The notes beneath the pieces were generated by a model. The model was not told the origin of the DNA and did not search any database. It saw only the letters and a list, made by a program, of their open reading frames with translations. From positions 1 to 33,040 of the forward strand of contig JAIEMK010000076.1 in NCBI GenBank assembly GCA_019752295.1: a stretch of DNA of 33,040 nt, given 5' to 3'. The position numbers were made by a program, and so were the translations under genes. Positions within the stretch are counted from its first letter, which is position 1; the number at the start of each line of letters is the position of its first letter. Source of the stretch: Chitinophagaceae bacterium. Its GTDB lineage: Bacteria > Bacteroidota > Bacteroidia > Chitinophagales > Chitinophagaceae. Positions 8,759 to 16,044 of this stretch are shown piece after piece.

Positions 8759-9535
8759 TTATTTACCGGTAAAAACAGCTTTTCTTTTTTCCAGAAATGC
8801 GGTAGTGCCTTCTACACGATCTTTGGTATCAAAGCAATCTGCAAATGCATCTATTTCTGTTAAATAACCGTCTTTACTTTCATCAAAAACGGCATTTGCC
8901 GATTCAATACATTTGGCTACGGCAAGGGGTGCTTTTGAATTGATAACCGACAATATTTCTGTTGCTTTCTGCAATAAATTTTCTGTGGGAACAACATAGT
9001 TAACCAGTCCCCATTGCAAGGCTGTGGCTGCATCAATCATACCCGCACTCATCAACATTTCCATAGCGCGACCTTTACCGATCAACTGAACCAATCTTTG
9101 TGTGCCTCCGTATCCCGGAATCAAGCCTAGGTTCACTTCGGGCTGACCGAATCGCGCATTTTCTGAAGCTATTCTAAAATGGCAACTCATTGCAAGCTCA
9201 CATCCACCGCCTAGTGCAAAACCATTCACACAGGCAACAATGGGCTTGGGGGCATTTTCTATTCTAAAAAAAGTGTCCTGCCCGGCTTTTGAAAGTATCA
9301 TTGATTCTGCCTTACTCAATTGATTGAACTCGCTGATGTCGGCTCCTGCAACAAAAGCTTTGGGGCCTGCGCCTGTAATGATTACAGATTTAATTGCATC
9401 ATTTGAATACACTTCGTCTAACGCCTTGTTTAAATCAGTAAAAACTGCGCTATTCAAAGCGTTCAATTTATCTGGCCGATTGATGGTGATGGTGAAAATG
9501 TTATTCTCCAGATTTGTGAGGATAGTAGTATACAT
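8759..9535 (-). CDS. Enoyl-CoA hydratase/isomerase (crotonase) family protein
   Basis: 258 aa, the full crotonase length. It contains the CoA-binding/oxyanion segment AGADISEF near 63-70 and NGFALGGGCELAMSCHFRIA with Glu113, then FGQPEVNLGLIPGYGGTQRL with Glu133. Both glutamates match the pair used by true enoyl-CoA hydratases, so trans-2-enoyl-CoA hydration in fatty acid or amino acid breakdown is likely. Specificity for short or long chains cannot be told. The B12-domain gene lies 105 bases upstream with a short repeat between, so read-through is possible but not certain. Confidence 0.94.
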   Translation of the reverse strand: MYTTILTNLENNIFTITINRPDKLNALNSAVFTDLNKALDEVYSNDAIKSVIITGAGPKAFVAGADISEFNQLSKAESMILSKAGQDTFFRIENAPKPIVACVNGFALGGGCELAMSCHFRIASENARFGQPEVNLGLIPGYGGTQRLVQLIGKGRAMEMLMSAGMIDAATALQWGLVNYVVPTENLLQKATEILSVINSKAPLAVAKCIESANAVFDESKDGYLTEIDAFADCFDTKDRVEGTTAFLEKRKAVFTGK

Positions 9536-9560
9536 ATTTTCTTTATTGAGATGATTTTAT

Positions 9561-9608
9561 AGCACGCAGATGACGCGGATGAAACGGATTTACACAGATT
9601 TTTTATCG
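9561..9608 (+). repeat. Short dispersed repeat (CAGATGA-CGGATGAAAC-GATTT type), copy 3
   Basis: The sequence CGCAGATGACGCGGATGAAA followed by CGGATTTACACAGATTTTTT matches the complements of 189-223 and 7127-7161. It lies in the 105-base gap between the B12-domain and enoyl-CoA hydratase genes, in the leader of the latter. Similar sequences are common between genes in Bacteroidota (general experience, not checked here). Confidence 0.6.
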
Positions 9609-9640
9609 TTAATAATTGCATCCATAAAAGCACCCTATTT

Positions 9641-10048
9641 TTAAAACTCCCTATTCTCTTTCACCCATCCTTTAATGTAATCGGCAATTTCGGAAGTAGT
9701 AGTTCCCGGTGCAAATAAATTACCCACGCCCAGGGCTTGCAATGTTTGCATATCTTCTTCGGGAATAATTCCACCGCCAGTGAGAAGCACATCATTCATC
9801 CCCTTCTCTTTCAGCAAGCTAATGATCTTTGGAAAAACGGTCATGTGTGCGCCCGACAAAATACTTACACCAATAGCATCCACATCTTCCTGTAACGCAG
9901 CATTCACAACCATTTCAGGGGTTTGGCGCAATCCGGTATAAATTACTTCCATTCCAGCATCTCTTAATGCAGTGGCAATAATCTTAGCGCCCCGATCGTG
10001 ACCATCTAACCCAACTTTCGCAACTAAAACACGGATAGGCCTGTTCAT
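9641..10048 (-). CDS. Stand-alone B12-binding domain protein of the methylmalonyl-CoA mutase type
   Basis: 135 aa consisting only of the C-terminal cobalamin-binding domain of acyl-CoA mutases. The signature D15-G-H17-D-R-G20 supplies the His that coordinates cobalt; SILSGAHMT near 84 and [10 protein letters not shown] near 109 complete the B12 pocket. Separate small subunits of this kind pair with a catalytic TIM-barrel subunit in methylmalonyl-, isobutyryl- or ethylmalonyl-CoA mutases. No such partner lies in the window. Its ATG overlaps the stop of the glycosyltransferase gene by one base (TAATG), so translation is coupled. Which mutase it serves is unknown. Confidence 0.92.
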   Translation of the reverse strand: MNRPIRVLVAKVGLDGHDRGAKIIATALRDAGMEVIYTGLRQTPEMVVNAALQEDVDAIGVSILSGAHMTVFPKIISLLKEKGMNDVLLTGGGIIPEEDMQTLQALGVGNLFAPGTTTSEIADYIKGWVKENREF

Positions 10049-11598
10049 TATTTAAAGTTAAATTGTTTTCTCGACTCCAGCATATTCCTCTCTGCAATGA
10101 TCCTCACAGAATCATCGGGCTGACTGTATAAAATAATCTTTGTTCCAAATTCTCTTGCAAGCTTTTCTGTAACCGAATCCTTAATCTCTCTTTTATTCCA
10201 ATGATTAAAGAAAGCATCATCTGCATCAGGAAGATGTTTGCAAACAAATAGAAAATATTTTTGCGTAAAATGATCGGGAAGCCAAAATAAATAGCTTGCA
10301 TCGTCGCTATAAATTTCGGGTAGCCCATATTTTTTTCGATAAAAACTCAAAGCTCCCGCTTCTCCATAATTGTCTCCATAAACCATTGTTTGATTTTTTA
10401 CAGAGTCGGGCAAACTGCTATAAACCCTTGCTGTTTTCTTTGCCATTTCATCCCAGCCAAGCATATCCGAAAAATCCTGAGGTAACGAATGTTCTTGGCG
10501 GTCTTCCCATTGCAAAACCGAACCTTTGTCGATACGAATTACTTTGTAATATGCTGCTAATTTATCTGCCGACATGCAAGGCAAAATCATAGGCAGAACA
10601 AACGCAGTGATAAGCATCATGCACACTGGTACTGCTACTCTTAACCACCCAAACCTTTTTCCAAAATTTATTTTAGAAAACCAGATGCCACCAAATACCA
10701 TCAATGTAGGATACATGGCTGCGGCATAATAAGCTTTTCCATTAAAAAATAAAAGGATGGAAAGGATGCCAAAATAAATGAGTACAAGAAACAAATAATG
10801 CCTTACTGATTTGTTTAAAAAAAGATACCAAATGCCTCCCAACCAAAGAAAAAATGAAGGGAAAGTGATTAGCAACTGATCTGCCAAAAATAATACCCTA
10901 CTATTATGTTTTAACTGCTGATTCGTGAGTAAGTCCATATGATGCAACACCGGAAAATGATGCTGGTATTGCCAGACCAAATTGGGCGAACAAATTGCAA
11001 AGCCCAATAACATTGCAAAATACAAATGCTTATTAGCTAATGCGCTTCTCTTTAATAAAATGACCGCTACTAAAAAAGAGAAGATATAAAATGCAGTAGT
11101 GTATTTGCCCAAAATGCCTAACCCAAAACAAAGACCCAGCCAATACAGGTATTTAGTTTTGTCCGTATCAAGCCAACAGACAATAAAATAAGAGCTTGCT
11201 GTCCAGAAAAAAATATCTAAAAAATTTGGCTGAAACAAAATATTCATGCGTAAAAGCCCGGTGCACAGAAAACCTAAGCAGGCCATGAAAATGGCAAATG
11301 CATTGCCTTTTAGACGGATCACCATTTCTCCAACGAATACCATTGTAAATGCCCCGAAAACGCCTCCCCATAGTTGAACAGTATGAACTGTGCCTCCCAT
11401 TAATTTGCTGATATATCCCAACACTGCAAGCAGGGGTGGCATTTCGATAAATCCCCACGCAAGATGGTCAGAATCGGCCAGATATAAATATTCATCTCTG
11501 TGTAATTCAAACTGCTGATGAATGAACAAAAAAGGAACCAGCAATTTGATCAATGCAAAGCTTGCAATGATATACTTGGCAGTTTTTGTTTGATGCAT
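10048..11598 (-). CDS. GT39/ArnT-like polytopic membrane glycosyltransferase
   Basis: 516 aa with about ten hydrophobic helices and a soluble C-terminal part of roughly 170 aa. The first periplasmic loop contains [20 protein letters not shown]; its Asp35-Glu36 corresponds to the catalytic acidic pair of PMT_2/GT39 enzymes, and the following MPPLLA also fits. Such enzymes move a sugar from a polyprenyl-phosphate donor to a protein or lipid on the outer face of the inner membrane. It starts 49 bases after the gltX stop and overlaps the B12-domain gene by one base. Nothing in this context points to the acceptor, so the operon seems to be one of convenience. Confidence 0.88.
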   Translation of the reverse strand: MHQTKTAKYIIASFALIKLLVPFLFIHQQFELHRDEYLYLADSDHLAWGFIEMPPLLAVLGYISKLMGGTVHTVQLWGGVFGAFTMVFVGEMVIRLKGNAFAIFMACLGFLCTGLLRMNILFQPNFLDIFFWTASSYFIVCWLDTDKTKYLYWLGLCFGLGILGKYTTAFYIFSFLVAVILLKRSALANKHLYFAMLLGFAICSPNLVWQYQHHFPVLHHMDLLTNQQLKHNSRVLFLADQLLITFPSFFLWLGGIWYLFLNKSVRHYLFLVLIYFGILSILLFFNGKAYYAAAMYPTLMVFGGIWFSKINFGKRFGWLRVAVPVCMMLITAFVLPMILPCMSADKLAAYYKVIRIDKGSVLQWEDRQEHSLPQDFSDMLGWDEMAKKTARVYSSLPDSVKNQTMVYGDNYGEAGALSFYRKKYGLPEIYSDDASYLFWLPDHFTQKYFLFVCKHLPDADDAFFNHWNKREIKDSVTEKLAREFGTKIILYSQPDDSVRIIAERNMLESRKQFNFK

Positions 11599-11647
11599 TT
11601 TCTAAATTTCACTACAATATAAATAAAATCACAGCGCTGGGTACTGC

Positions 11648-13177
11648 TTACTCTAATAAACGCATTACTTGTTTTATTCTTTCGATGGTAGACTCTTTTC
11701 CGATTGCTGCAGCTATATCAAAAACGCCGGGACCAAATTTTCCACCCACCAACATAATACGTAATGGTAACATAAGTTCACCCGGTTTTAATTGATTAAC
11801 TGCTGCTAGTTCTTTGAACTCAATTTCTAATCCTGGAGCTTCCCATAAAGTACTTAATTCGTATGCCCTGATTAATTCTGTGAAGAACATATTTTTTTTC
11901 TCGTCCCATTTTGGTTTCACCGCAGCGATATCTATTTCTGCCGGCAACTCAAAAAAGAAAGAAGCCTGCTGAATAAAGTCGGGCATTAAAGTACAACGAT
12001 CTTTCACTAAATCTATCGCTTTAGCTAAGAGGGAATCGTCAGTTATGGTAATTCCTTTTTCGGCAAACAATTTTTGTACACTCAGCTCCAAATGTTTTGC
12101 AGGCATACGTTTTATCCATTCGTGATTATACCATTTTGCTTTTTCGTAATCAAATTTGGCACCGCCTTTATGCACTCTGTCGATCGAAAATTTTTCTATC
12201 AACTCCAGCATCGAAAATATTTCCTGATCACTACCATCATTCCATCCCAGCATTGCTAAAAGGTTTACAAAAGCTTCGGGTAAAAATCCACGCTCTTTAA
12301 ATCCAATAGTTGTTTCATTGGTTTTAGGATCAGTCCAATCCATTGCAAATACAGGAAACCCCAAACGATCACCATCACGCTTACTCAATTTCCCATTCCC
12401 GTCGGGTTTTAAGATCAGTGGCAAATGCGCCCATTGTGGCATCTCTTTTTCCCATCCTAAATATTTCCATAGTAATAAATGTACCGGCGCTGATGGTAAC
12501 CATTCTTCACCACGGAAAGCATGACTGATCTGCATTTGATAATCATCTACCACCACGGCAAGGTGATAGGTTGGCATACCATCTGCTTTCAACAACACTT
12601 TATCATCCACTTGTGAAGTATGAAAACTCACTTCACCACGAATCATATCGGTAAACTGAATGGTTTCATCTGTGGGCATTTTAATGCGAATCACATAGGG
12701 TGTATTTGTAGATAATAAAGCCGTCACTTCTTCGGCCGGAAGAAATAATGAATTGCGCATTTTGTCGCGCAACGCATGGTTATACTGAGGTGATGGATTT
12801 TCAGCCGTTTTATAATTTGTGCGCATTTCTTCTAATTCGGCGGGAGTATCAAAGGCATAATAAGCATAACCGGCTTTTACCAATTGCTCGGCATACTGCT
12901 TATAATTTGCCTTTCTTTCGCTCTGCCGATAGGGCGCAAATGGTCCTCCATGCAAAGGACTTTCATCTGGAACCATGCCACACCATTTGAGCGTTTCAAA
13001 AATATAAGCTTCTGCACCTTCTACAAAGCGGGTCTGGTCGGTATCTTCAATACGAACAATAAAATCGCCGCCATTTTGTTTGGCAAAAAGATAATTGAAC
13101 AGAACGGTTCTAACACCGCCCAAATGCAGGCCACCGGTAGGAGACGGGGCAAATCGAACTCTGACTTTTTGATTCAT
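11648..13177 (-). CDS. gltX: Glutamate-tRNA ligase
   Basis: Class I aminoacyl-tRNA synthetase charging tRNA-Glu. It is 509 aa from MNQKVRVRFAPSPTG. The open frame runs to 13219, but the extra 14 codons are atypical and a TATCTTTG -7 box lies at 13185-13192 inside them, so 13177 is the start. The HIGH-type motif is PSPTGGLHLGG at 11-21 and the KMSKS-type motif is GKLSKRDGDRLG. The zinc-binding Cys motif of some GluRS is not evident. It is first in the minus-strand block, and its promoter region faces that of the deacetylase gene. Confidence 0.97.
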   Translation of the reverse strand: MNQKVRVRFAPSPTGGLHLGGVRTVLFNYLFAKQNGGDFIVRIEDTDQTRFVEGAEAYIFETLKWCGMVPDESPLHGGPFAPYRQSERKANYKQYAEQLVKAGYAYYAFDTPAELEEMRTNYKTAENPSPQYNHALRDKMRNSLFLPAEEVTALLSTNTPYVIRIKMPTDETIQFTDMIRGEVSFHTSQVDDKVLLKADGMPTYHLAVVVDDYQMQISHAFRGEEWLPSAPVHLLLWKYLGWEKEMPQWAHLPLILKPDGNGKLSKRDGDRLGFPVFAMDWTDPKTNETTIGFKERGFLPEAFVNLLAMLGWNDGSDQEIFSMLELIEKFSIDRVHKGGAKFDYEKAKWYNHEWIKRMPAKHLELSVQKLFAEKGITITDDSLLAKAIDLVKDRCTLMPDFIQQASFFFELPAEIDIAAVKPKWDEKKNMFFTELIRAYELSTLWEAPGLEIEFKELAAVNQLKPGELMLPLRIMLVGGKFGPGVFDIAAAIGKESTIERIKQVMRLLE

Positions 13178-13184
13178 AAGGCAA

Positions 13185-13192
13185 CAAAGATA
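13185..13192 (-). promoter_or_regulatory. Candidate -7 promoter box for gltX
   Basis: The minus strand reads TATCTTTG, a full TAnnTTTG match, 7 bases before ATG 13177. Transcription would start at or just before the start codon, giving a leaderless or nearly leaderless mRNA. No clear -33 element is visible. Confidence 0.45.
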
Positions 13193-13244
13193 AACCTGCA
13201 TTTCCGTTCTGAACTGCATTCACGAAAAATCTTAAATTCCGGAA

Positions 13245-13252
13245 TATCTTTG
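13245..13252 (+). promoter_or_regulatory. Candidate -7 promoter box for the deacetylase gene
   Basis: TATCTTTG occurs 4 bases before ATG 13257 and is the same octamer as the opposing box for gltX. The two boxes are about 60 bases apart back to back, so this 79-base gap would hold two divergent promoters. A start this close to ATG implies a leaderless transcript. No clear -33 element. Confidence 0.4.
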
Positions 13253-13256
13253 CAGT

Positions 13257-13907
13257 ATGTATTTTGTAAAAGCACCGCTATGGCTAAGATGGATTTATCG
13301 CTCGCTGCTATGGAAAATTCCAGTAACAGAAAAAGTGATTTATCTAACTTTCGACGATGGTCCACATCCCCTAGCCACGCCCTTTGTATTGGGTCAACTT
13401 CGCCAATATCAGGCTAAAGCCAGTTTTTTTTGTATCGGCAAAAATGTACTGGAGCAACCTGAAATTTACGACCAAATCATTAAAGAGGGACATCGCGTAG
13501 GCAATCATACCCAAAACCACTTGAATGGATGGAAAGTGCCGGAACAGTTTTACTTAGATAATATTGAAAAGGCCTCTGGCTATATCCACACAAATCTTTT
13601 CCGTCCACCCTATGGAAGGATCAAATTATCTGCAATCGCAAAAATAAAATCCCTTCTGCAGTCAAAATTAACGGGTAAAGAAGCAGGCCTTACGGCAAAA
13701 ATTGTAATGTGGGATGTATTGAGTGGCGATTTCGACCTGCGGATCTCTGCAGAAAAATGCTTTGAAAATGTAATTAATAATTCCAGGAAAGGCAGCATTA
13801 TTGTCTTCCACGATAGCAGCAAAGCTTGGGACAGGATGCACAAAACTTTGCCCAAAGTGTTGGACTATTATTCCAGAAAAGGCTTTCTATTTGAAGCAAT
13901 TCCCTAA
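13257..13907 (+). CDS. Polysaccharide deacetylase (NodB homology) family protein
   Basis: 216 aa, essentially one NodB domain after a short hydrophobic N-terminus (LWLRWIYRSLLW) that may be a signal anchor. All catalytic motifs of carbohydrate esterase family 4 are present: TFDDGP with Asp33-Asp34, HTQNH with His84 and His88 for the metal, RPPYG at 116-120, a WDVLSGDFD motif-4 equivalent near 152, and FHDSS with His185. It should be an active metal-dependent N-deacetylase acting on peptidoglycan, chitin-like or other amino sugars; the substrate is unknown. A terminator follows 32 bases after the stop. Confidence 0.93.
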   Translation: MYFVKAPLWLRWIYRSLLWKIPVTEKVIYLTFDDGPHPLATPFVLGQLRQYQAKASFFCIGKNVLEQPEIYDQIIKEGHRVGNHTQNHLNGWKVPEQFYLDNIEKASGYIHTNLFRPPYGRIKLSAIAKIKSLLQSKLTGKEAGLTAKIVMWDVLSGDFDLRISAEKCFENVINNSRKGSIIVFHDSSKAWDRMHKTLPKVLDYYSRKGFLFEAIP

Positions 13908-13939
13908 TAAAATGGGGCTTGGATGGGGGACAAAAAAAT

Positions 13940-13968
13940 GGCCAGGGTAGAAACCCCGGCCCGTTTTT
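13940..13968 (+). terminator. Rho-independent terminator with a possible alternative fold
   Basis: GGCC-A-GGG pairs with CCC-C-GGCC around the loop TAGAAA, followed by CG and TTTTT. This would end the deacetylase transcript. AGGGTA at 13944-13949 can instead pair with TACCCT at 13975-13980, which would break the hairpin. Confidence 0.65.
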
Positions 13969-14279
13969 AATCCGTACCCTATGAAAACACTCTTTAAAGC
14001 CCGGAACCTAGTCCTTGCCTAATTCGTTGATTTTTAACTATTTATACTATTGATGTTTGTAAAGCCTACGCTTAAAACCTTCATCCTTTCACCTCATCCA
14101 TAAAGCCATTCTTTGCTAATTTGTTGCTTTCTGATGTTGTATCAATGTTCCGCTATTATTAAACGGCAACCATTCTCATTTTATTTTGCGAGCACAAAAA
14201 AAAATAGAAAAAAGATTGCTTTTTCTTTAGAATTAACATAGCCGGACTTTTATAAGCAGAAAAGTTTGATTTTTGCAGG
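13969..14279. other. Intergenic stretch with a 13-codon ORF, otherwise unassigned
   Basis: After the terminator an ATG at 13981 opens a 13-codon frame, MKTLFKARNLVLA, ending at TAA 14020-14022. Its basic N-terminus and hydrophobic end look like the start of a signal peptide, so it may be a leader peptide, a gene remnant or chance. From 14023 to 14279 the DNA is AT-rich. Just before tatD there is GATTTTTG at about 14268-14275, one base off the TAnnTTTG box, 4 bases from ATG 14280. Nothing else is recognised. Confidence 0.35.
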
Positions 14280-15050
14280 ATGATCATGATTGATACCCAC
14301 TGTCATTTATATTCGGAAGAGTTTCGGGAAGATATTGACCAAACAATTGAACGAGCCCGGCAGGCAGGGGTAACTAAATTCTTTTTGCCTGCTATCGACA
14401 GTACCGAAACCGATCGGATGCTGGCATTAGAACAAAAATTTCCAGGAGTTTGTATTCCCATGATGGGTTTGCATCCTTGTTATGTAAAAGCAAATGTGGC
14501 AGAAGAACTAGAGCACGTAAAGCAATGGATCGATAAAAGAGATTTTGTGGCCGTTGGTGAAATTGGATTAGATTTTTATTGGGATAAAACATTCGAAAAA
14601 GAACAATACGATGCTTTTGATATACAGATGCAATGGGCTTTTGAAAAAAATAGACCCATTGTAATTCATACGCGCAATGCGATGCAGGAAACTATCAACC
14701 GGGTAAAACCATTTGCAAAAAAAGGATTGAAAGGCATCTTCCATTGTTTTAGTGGTAGTGCAGAATCGGCCAAACAAATCGTTGAACTTGGTTTCTTATT
14801 AGGTATTGGTGGGGTTATTACTTATAAGAATGCAGGCTTGCCCGAGTCGCTTTTGAATATTGGTCTTGAACATCTGGTGCTTGAAACAGATGCACCTTAT
14901 TTAACACCTGTGCCCTTCAGGGGAAAGCGTAACGAAAGCAGTTATCTGAAATATATAGTTACAAAACTGGCCGAAACAAAAAACGTTTCCGAAGTAGAAG
15001 TAGCATCCATTACAACTGCTAATGCAGAAAAAATTTTCCAATATCAGTAA
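14280..15050 (+). CDS. TatD-family metal-dependent hydrolase (DNase)
   Basis: 256 aa, full length for the family. Metal ligands are all present: H7 and H9 in DTHCH, E94 in VGEIGLDFYWD, H130 in IVIHTR, H155 in GIFHCFSGS, and D204 in LETDAPYL. The C-terminal PVPFRGKRNESSYLKYIV is also typical. TatD proteins are two-metal-ion 3'-5' exonucleases active on single-stranded or damaged DNA and RNA. ATG 14280 and ATG 14286 (Met3) are both possible starts. The gene stands alone between the deacetylase and the transposase locus. Confidence 0.95.
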   Translation: MIMIDTHCHLYSEEFREDIDQTIERARQAGVTKFFLPAIDSTETDRMLALEQKFPGVCIPMMGLHPCYVKANVAEELEHVKQWIDKRDFVAVGEIGLDFYWDKTFEKEQYDAFDIQMQWAFEKNRPIVIHTRNAMQETINRVKPFAKKGLKGIFHCFSGSAESAKQIVELGFLLGIGGVITYKNAGLPESLLNIGLEHLVLETDAPYLTPVPFRGKRNESSYLKYIVTKLAETKNVSEVEVASITTANAEKIFQYQ

Positions 15051-15069
15051 GACACTTGAGTATTCCTTC

Positions 15070-15148
15070 AAATGCTTCTTTTGGGTACATTAACCCTAGG
15101 CTTCAGTCTGGGGATGATAGGCTCTGTTTGGATTTTGGGCTTTAGCCC
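15070..15148. repeat. Left arm of a long inverted repeat around the Y1 transposase
   Basis: This 79-base arm aligns with the complement of 15832-15909 with about 8 mismatches and one gap (near 89% identity by eye). It contains the palindromes CCCTAGGCTTCAGTCTGGGG (15094-15113, imperfect) and TTGGGCTTTAGCCCAA (15135-15150). Directly after it, AATGTCATTAAGTTAAGG (15149-15166) recurs in complement near 15996-16013. Confidence 0.8.
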
Positions 15149-15243
15149 AATGTCATTAAGTTAAGGGGTAATTAAATTAGTGGAGCTTGTGGAAAGTGTA
15201 GGTCTAATGCATTCTAAAGCAGAATTTCATATAGAGCCATTAA

Positions 15244-15307
15244 CCCCAGCTTTTAAGCTGGGGATCCTACGAAACCCCTACAAAAACTGGGCTTTAGCCC
15301 TCACCCT
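15244..15307. repeat. Inner palindromes left of the transposase gene
   Basis: CCCCAGCTTTTAAGCTGGGG at 15244-15263 is a perfect palindrome. GGGCTTTAGCCCTCACCCT at 15289-15307 is the exact complement of 15825-15843, which spans the end of the transposase gene, so a 19-base perfect inverted repeat brackets the gene closely. From here to the start codon at 15410 there is AT-rich DNA without other recognisable elements. Confidence 0.75.
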
Positions 15308-15409
15308 ACTCCATCGTGAATCTCATTATGACTAATAAAATCATTTTATACTTAAAACGATGAATCGCCAGATTCTTTTTTGTTTCCTTTATGCATAAAA
15401 TTCAATTTT

Positions 15410-15838
15410 ATGTCATTTATAAAAATTATGGTTCACACAGTGTGGGGTACAAAAGAAAGACTCCCTTTTTTGAATAATGAAATTCGCCCGACTATTATTA
15501 ATCACATTAAAACAAATGCAAACTCTAAAGGAATTTTTATTGATAGAATTAATGGACATTCTGATCACCTTCATTGTCTACTAGGCTTGCATTCTGAATT
15601 AAGTATTAGTAAAACACTACAACTCATGAAAGGGGAATCGGCTTATTGGATCAATGATCAAAAACTGACAAAGTCAAAGTTCGAATGGGCGAATGAATAT
15701 TTCGCTGTTTCAGTAAATGCAAATAGGTTAGAACAGGTTCGATGGTATATCGAGGGGCAAGAATTACATCATAAAAAAATTACGTTTCAAGAGGCGTATG
15801 AGGAGTTTATCAAAGAATACGAGAAGGGTGAGGGCTAA
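15410..15838 (+). CDS. Y1 (HUH) transposase, IS200/RAYT type
   Basis: 142 aa from MSFIKIMVHTVWGTK; an upstream Met at 15380 adds ten unconvincing residues. It has the HUH motif H53-L-H55 within HSDHLHCLLGL and the likely nucleophile Tyr113 in VRWYIEGQELHHKK, so it should be a single-strand DNA transposase using one tyrosine. No tnpB-like partner is present. The last codons and the TAA stop lie inside the palindrome GGGCTAAAGCCC of the right repeat arm. Flanking by inverted palindromic units rather than different left and right ends favours a REP-associated tyrosine transposase over a simple IS200, but this is inference. Confidence 0.88.
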   Translation: MSFIKIMVHTVWGTKERLPFLNNEIRPTIINHIKTNANSKGIFIDRINGHSDHLHCLLGLHSELSISKTLQLMKGESAYWINDQKLTKSKFEWANEYFAVSVNANRLEQVRWYIEGQELHHKKITFQEAYEEFIKEYEKGEG

Positions 15839-15909
15839 AGCCCAAAACCAGACAGATCCTGCCATCCCTAGGCTGAAGCCTAGGGTTAATGCATCCAAAA
15901 GAAGCATTT
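15832..15909. repeat. Right arm of the long inverted repeat, overlapping the transposase stop
   Basis: Complement of 15070-15148. It opens with GGGCTAAAGCCC (15832-15843), which contains the transposase stop codon, and carries the perfect palindrome CCCTAGGCTGAAGCCTAGGG at 15866-15885. The right-hand palindrome is perfect where the left-hand copy has decayed. Confidence 0.8.
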
Positions 15910-15939
15910 CGCATGGGGATAATAGCACTCCAAAACACA

Positions 15940-16026
15940 AGACTTTAGTCTTTACACCCACAATGCACTTACAACTCAATAACACAACTAATTAAACCTT
16001 AACTTGATGACATTTGGCTTCAGCCC
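15940..16026. repeat. Outer right palindromes of the transposase locus
   Basis: AGACTTTAGTCT at 15940-15951 and GGCTTCAGCC at 16016-16025 share the GGCTTTAGCC / GGCTTCAGCC design of the other units. The complement of about 15996-16013 repeats the AATGTCAT.AAGTTAAGG block found at 15149-15166. The order of blocks differs between the two sides, so the locus is a mosaic of repeat units rather than one simple inverted repeat. Confidence 0.65.
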
Positions 16027-16044
16027 CAAACTCATCCGCTTAAA

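Noticed and set aside
12884..13417. A 177-codon open frame on the plus strand across the 5' end of gltX and into the deacetylase gene
   Set aside because: It is antisense to gltX and out of frame with the deacetylase, both of which have complete family motifs; its translation has no recognisable domain.
15798..15995. A 65-codon frame overlapping the end of the transposase gene
   Set aside because: It is made of repeat palindromes read in another frame; low-complexity translation without family features.
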